Below, one piece after another: positions 59,401 through 64,000 of a stretch of 64,000 nt of DNA (its first letter is position 1; each line of letters begins with the position of its first letter). The stretch is taken from positions 11,611,501-11,675,500 of the forward strand of contig OW285192.1 of the NCBI GenBank assembly GCA_935421135.1, written 5' to 3'. The translations under genes and the position numbers were made by a program. The notes beneath the pieces are model-generated. The model was given only the letters and a program-made list of their open reading frames with translations, made no database searches and was not told the DNA's origin. Source of the DNA: Bugulina stolonifera (lineage: Eukaryota; Bryozoa; Gymnolaemata; Cheilostomatida; Bugulidae).

Positions 59401-62400
59401 GTGAATATTTTTCTGTGGGTTTTATTTCTGTCTGAATTGATCCTAAGCATTCTGTTGCGACTTGTAACTACTTGTTATTGATTATTTTAGCGCAGTGCCG
59501 GCTGTGGGATCGTATATTGTCGAACCCGTGACGCCTGCAACCAGGTGGCTGCCAGACTCCGTACTTACGGTATTCCTACGAAGGCGTACCACGCAGGGTT
59601 AAAGCAGTCAGTTAGAGACGATGTCCAGGAAGAGTGGACTAACGGACAGACACCGGTTATAGCGGCTACCATCAGTTTTGGTATGGGGATAGACAAGGCC
59701 AATGTAAGGTCAGTTCACTGGTGTGGAAATGCTATGTTCTAGCTTGTAGATAGCATTAGTGACAGATCTCTCGGGGAATTTAGAGCATGAACATTTTGCT
59801 TTGTGGAAACTGACTGATTTGATCTGATCTAAGAGACGGTTTGTGCTATGTTACCATGACCTTCAATCCTACAGTCGTAAATGGATGACATCTGCTGCAC
59901 TACATTTCATAGTTAACAGCTAAAAGAAGTAGCAATTCTCTTTCTCTGAAGGAATAGTTTAAAACTACTACTATCCAACCAGCAACTCGTCACCTGGTCA
60001 TTTATATATAAGTTTATATTATCTTCATTGTACTTATTTTATTCAAGTTTTTGTGAGCTCATCTACTCAGTATGCTTACAGGTTTGTAGCTCATTGGACT
60101 CTGCCTAAATCCATGGCGGGTTATTACCAGGAGTCGGGGCGTGCTGGTAGAGATGGGCTCCCGTCCCGGTGTAGACTGTATTACTCTAGATATGAACGCG
60201 ACACTATCCTCTTCCTTATAACCAATGAAGCGGAGAGACGTTCTATTAAAGGGAAAGGGAACCTACCAGTTAAAGCAATGAAAAAGGATTTTGAGATGAT
60301 GGTGAACTATTGTGAGATGGCTCGGTAAGTTATTCCGTTAGTAATGTAGTAGCCTATTTCGCAAAGTAGCTGTAACAGTATCCTGTTGTATCAGTTATCA
60401 GGCATATGTAATATGCATTATCTAATATGTAAACCTCGTCCTACATGTGAATTTATGTGCGGCCAGATGTGATGTACTCTTGGAGCAAATATTTGTTTAC
60501 TACCAAGTCATGTGACAGTGTCCATCTTTGAATAGTTTTAGTTTTATTCTATTTAATAAAATACTCTTTTTTTCAGATTTAAACCATTTTTTGTTTTTTA
60601 GCATTGTATTCTAAAGGCATCCAACTTTTTCATATAATTTCACAAGGAAGGACATTGCTTTACGGGTTTGTTTCATGGATGCATTTTTAATTGGTTTTAG
60701 ATGTCGTCACGGTCAGATATCAACATATTTTGGAGAGAAGACGCTACCTAAATGTAGTAAAATGTGTGACGTCTGCGCATCTCCTCATAGAGCCCGCAAA
60801 GACCTGGATGACCTACAGAAAGGTTGCTTTGCTAAATCAGTGAACAGAGCTTCCGGAGCGGGATCAGCAATATACTTCACTAAGTCTGACAAAGAGGACG
60901 GTGAGCCTGATTGGTTCGAGGGCGGTCGGAAAGGGGCGTGGCGGTGCGTTCTCTCTTCTTGCAAATATTATACATACATAGTCTCATCACTTGAATGCAA
61001 TAGCTAATTAACTTAGTACAATATGAAATCATTTTACACTGCTTTGAACTTCTACAACTTGTCAGAGAGTTGGTTAACTGGCAGATATGAACAGCTGGAT
61101 CACACAGTAATGAAGTTTTAGTTAGTACATGTATATTTTATTGAGTTAGGCTTCATATCTCATTGTTTATGCTTACAACTTTGCTGTGAACAATCAACTA
61201 ACGTCAAACTCTTGTTCATACCAATGCTAGTATCCTAATGTTTTCAATGTCTTACTAATGTATTTTCCTAACACAATGTGTGTCCAGGTAGGTTAACCCT
61301 GTACTCATACGGGTTAAAGAATTAACTGTGAGCCTCCATTTTTTTCATTATTAGAGAAACCAAGGAGTACGAGTCGGAGCAGATCGAGCCTGACTGGTCG
61401 GTTAGACAGCGGAGAGATGAAGAGGAAAAGAAAGCACGTGTCAGTCTCATAGCCGAAGAGTTCAAAAAGAGACGGGGTGGCAGAGGCTTGCCTCCAAAGG
61501 TAGTACTCTGTAATGATGTGAGCATAGCTCTAGAGTTGTCAGGTGTTGTAATGATGATATAGAGTTCACTGTCTAGGTGTTTCGGAAAACCATCTGACCT
61601 TCTGCTCGCTAACAATATGTGTGGTAGAGGATCTCCCTTATTCTATCTTCATCAACCTTAACATAATTTGTATCCCAATCTTTGAAGTATGTTGATATTA
61701 CTGTACACGATGCGATCCAGGAATTTGTCTAGTTGTCTTTTATATATCTGCAATTTGCATAGACTACCTTCTCCAAGCGTATGTAATATCTCTGCTCAAA
61801 GAACCGTCTGTTCTAATGTATATCTGACTTTCTCCTCCTTAGGCGCCAGATGTTGAGGAAGAGATTGACCCTCTCTGTGTACTTAGAGAGCCAGAAAAGA
61901 AAAGAATTCCCAACCTCACCATCAAGGTAAGACAACTACTCACCATTACTCATATAATGCTGTCAGTTTTGGATGCTTTCACGCTAAGTAGCTTTTGCTG
62001 ACTGACTAGTCGATGTATGTCATCATAGAACTGCAATTAATGACCAGTATGTTATATACATGTATGTGTATATGTTGAACAACAAGTGACAGATAAAATG
62101 ACTGGAATTGAAAGATTGCATCATTGGTTGTTCGTTTAAAAAATGAAGATGCGTTGATTTGTTATGGATGTTGGGTTGCAGATTCGGCTCCATTGTTATG
62201 AAATGATAACGGAAGCATTAGTACAGAACTACAGGGCATGGCCGGATCATGTTCCCTCTCGGCTTGATTATGCTCCTAAAATACAGGCTATAGATTTAGA
62301 ATATGAAATATTTATGGCTGTAAAGACTGTACAGAGTTATAAACTTAGTACAAACAGAAAGGTGAGTACATGTATGACCAAATGGCTTAGTGGTTTGCTT

Positions 62401-63489
62401 TGCCTTGACCTTTTAGTTGTTCTCACCATTTCCTCTCTGGATAGGGAAAAATCCTTGACTGCTGCAGTATTTCATAATACCTAAGTTGATCTTGATTTGA
62501 TTTCATGCAGTTTATTATGGATATAACTGTGATAGCAACCACTTCTAGTAGCTCTTTAGTATAAGGTTTGAGTTGAATCTGAAGTTTACTATTCATTGCA
62601 CTACTGTTATCTTTGTCACTCGTGTTTGTCTTATTTATTTATTCTGCTATCATCATATTTACCCTTGTAGATTTTCAGTGAAATTTGTTAATTCTCTCTC
62701 GCTTATCTTTCTTCTTTTTGATCATAGACTAAAGAAATAAAATCTCTCACAGACAAGAAAGAGCTGCATCCATCATTATCTACTAATCCAATCAAATCAC
62801 AGGACATAGATACCGAGACCAACCAATCAAATGAAAGGAAACAAGAGGTTTTATCAGACATAGACTCTTTAAAGGATGAGTTTCCTGTAGAATCAAAACC
62901 ACATGTCAATTCCATCAAATCAACTTCCGATAAGAAACCCTTGACCATTGGATCGTCATATAGTTGTGAGTTCAAATCTGCCTCGGCTATGCTAGGACTG
63001 GGTACATCCGACAGTTGCTCAAATTCAAAATCAACGAAATTCACAAACATTGGTACTGCTTTGAAAAACAAACTCTCCGTGCATTTTAAACCTGCCAAGG
63101 ATATATATTCTAAACCTGAAATAGGTGCTAGTAGCTCATCTCAACCCGAGACCAACGCAGCCAAACGACCTTCAGCCACCAGCAAGAGAAGAAGTAGCAC
63201 ATCTCCACCAATATCCGAGAAGAAATCCAAAAAGTTCAAACGGGCTATCAGTCCGACTGAGAAGTTGACTCACTACTTTAAACAAGTAGACTCCCGCTCT
63301 AGTCAGATTGTAGACCACAGAGCATGTGCAGAAGGAAGTGAGAGTACCGACCCCACCAGTAACGCAGGTGTAGGTCAAGATGGTAATGAAGATCAGAGTG
63401 TAGATGTTAAACCTAGTACGTCCAGTTTACAAGATGGTCAAGTTATTGATATATCAGGTGAACATTATGTAGGATTCAAGTTAAATTGA
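56462..63489 (+). CDS. RECQL5: RecQ-like DNA helicase Q5 (RECQL5)
   Basis: This is a 3'-5' DNA helicase that removes RAD51 filaments and, in vertebrates, restrains RNA polymerase II. Exons: 56462-56525, 56705-56884, 57232-57444, 58061-58256, 58664-58789, 59052-59163, 59491-59708, 60082-60324, 60701-60943, 61355-61499, 61843-61926, 62182-62361, 62728-63489 (921 residues; human long form 991). Motifs in order: [11 protein letters not shown] (motif 0), MPTGAGKS (K96), DEAH (195-198), [39 protein letters not shown] (386-395). Zinc cysteines are C452, C469, C473 and C476. As in RECQL5, a winged-helix RQC domain is absent. The KIX-like region ([10 protein letters not shown], then [13 protein letters not shown]...) is present. 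The last exon is Ser/Lys-rich with a PIP-box-like KLTHYFKQ (847-854). No SRI domain is seen before the stop. Confidence 0.96.
57648..57828. mobile_element. Small hAT-like MITE (181 bp) in RECQL5 intron 3
   Basis: Inverted ends CAGAGCCGTTGATTGTGAGA and the complement of tctcacaataaacggctctg match at all but one position over 22 bp. They begin with CAG as hAT ends do. Flanks gttatact (57640-57647) and cttatact (57829-57836) form a 7/8 target duplication. A second internal inverted pair (gccatattgggccca/tgggcccaacatggc) makes most of the element foldback. Confidence 0.85.
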
Positions 63490-63790
63490 AGTTATATGCT
63501 TGATTTCACATAAGACATAAAAAGGACATTGATGTTTTAACAGACAACTGGCCAATTCATCATTATTATTGATAATGCATGAGTAAACAACTCCAAGGCT
63601 TTTACAAGATTGCATAATAATACAGAATTCTACTACTAACTGAATTGCCTTTAGATTACATTGTGTAGTGTACTAGCCAATGAGTTTGATTATACATGTA
63701 GCTGTTATATATTCAACTACAAGCCTTTACAGCTTAGCTAATTAGAGAAACAGCTTTAATACTCAGACTAGTACAGTGTATGCAGTAAAC

Positions 63791-63910
63791 ATGGCTGTGA
63801 GGGGATCTTCAGGAATTTCCTATGTTATTGTAGAATCTCCAGTGGTTGACAGGACCGAATCAGGTGCTCTATCAGGTGCTATATCCACACAAACCAAAGC
63901 CATTCATCAG
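63791..63910 (+). CDS. Candidate first coding exon of another gene, or alternative RECQL5 exon
   Basis: An ATG at 63791 (context AACATGG) opens 40 codons beginning MAVRGSSGISYVIVESP and ends in CATCAG with a GTATAG donor. It lies 300 nt after the RECQL5 stop. I do not recognise the product. Alternatively, a GTGAAC donor inside the last RECQL5 exon (after ATATCAG, near 63460) could join, in phase, to a CAG acceptor just before this ATG, making it a RECQL5 extension. The window ends too soon to decide. Confidence 0.35.
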
Positions 63911-64000
63911 GTATAGTTCATGATTGTATAATATTAAATATTAATTTGAAATTAAAGTTGCAAAAAATAGTATCAAACTTTATCAAATGTTATCCTGAAA

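Overview
The window is nuclear DNA of an intron-rich animal. It is AT-rich, carries four animal-type protein-coding genes in many short exons, and has no prokaryotic features. High intron density, compact spacing and very frequent TACATGTA-type words fit a marine invertebrate. A sponge or another early-branching animal is my guess, but the sequence alone does not settle it.

Layout. (1) Positions 293-40051, minus strand: the first ~3,870 codons, in 75 exons, of the giant bridge-like lipid-transfer protein BLTP1 (KIAA1109/Tweek). Its C-terminal part lies beyond position 1. All exon joins were read by hand and keep phase. (2) Positions 41277-47107, plus strand: an ArfGAP-with-FG-repeats protein (AGFG/Hrb), head-to-head with BLTP1 across a ~1.2 kb, very AT-rich spacer. 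(3) Positions 48100-52050, minus strand: PDCD10 (CCM3), complete in five exons and 212 codons, tail-to-tail with AGFG. (4) Positions 52051-56461: a repeat-rich spacer holding an LTR-like piece, a duplicated foldback element, a 5'-truncated LINE and a duplicated CTAC microsatellite block. (5) Positions 56462-63489, plus strand: a RECQL5-type RecQ helicase in 13 exons. (6) Positions 63791-63910: a possible first exon of another gene, or an alternative extension of RECQL5.

The genes are not a pathway. BLTP1 (ER-plasma membrane lipid transfer and endocytosis), AGFG (Arf and endosomal trafficking) and PDCD10 (STRIPAK/GCK-III kinase scaffold at the Golgi) are all linked to membrane trafficking, but this is probably coincidence.

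The most unusual signal is in the BLTP1 introns. At least five minisatellites begin at, or run across, a 5' splice site and copy it: at 4700, 5144, 13298, 37016 and, as a two-copy duplication, 293. Two more, at 34602 and 22531, share donor sequence with their units. A separate intron holds 83 copies of a 20-mer with a single substitution, each unit carrying a donor-like GTAAGA on the BLTP1 sense strand. Other noteworthy items are two small hAT-type elements with 8-bp target duplications, a 60-bp hairpin whose three mismatches are all G.U-compatible on one strand, a GC-AG intron, a 27-nt microexon, and phase-preserving optional exons in BLTP1 and AGFG.
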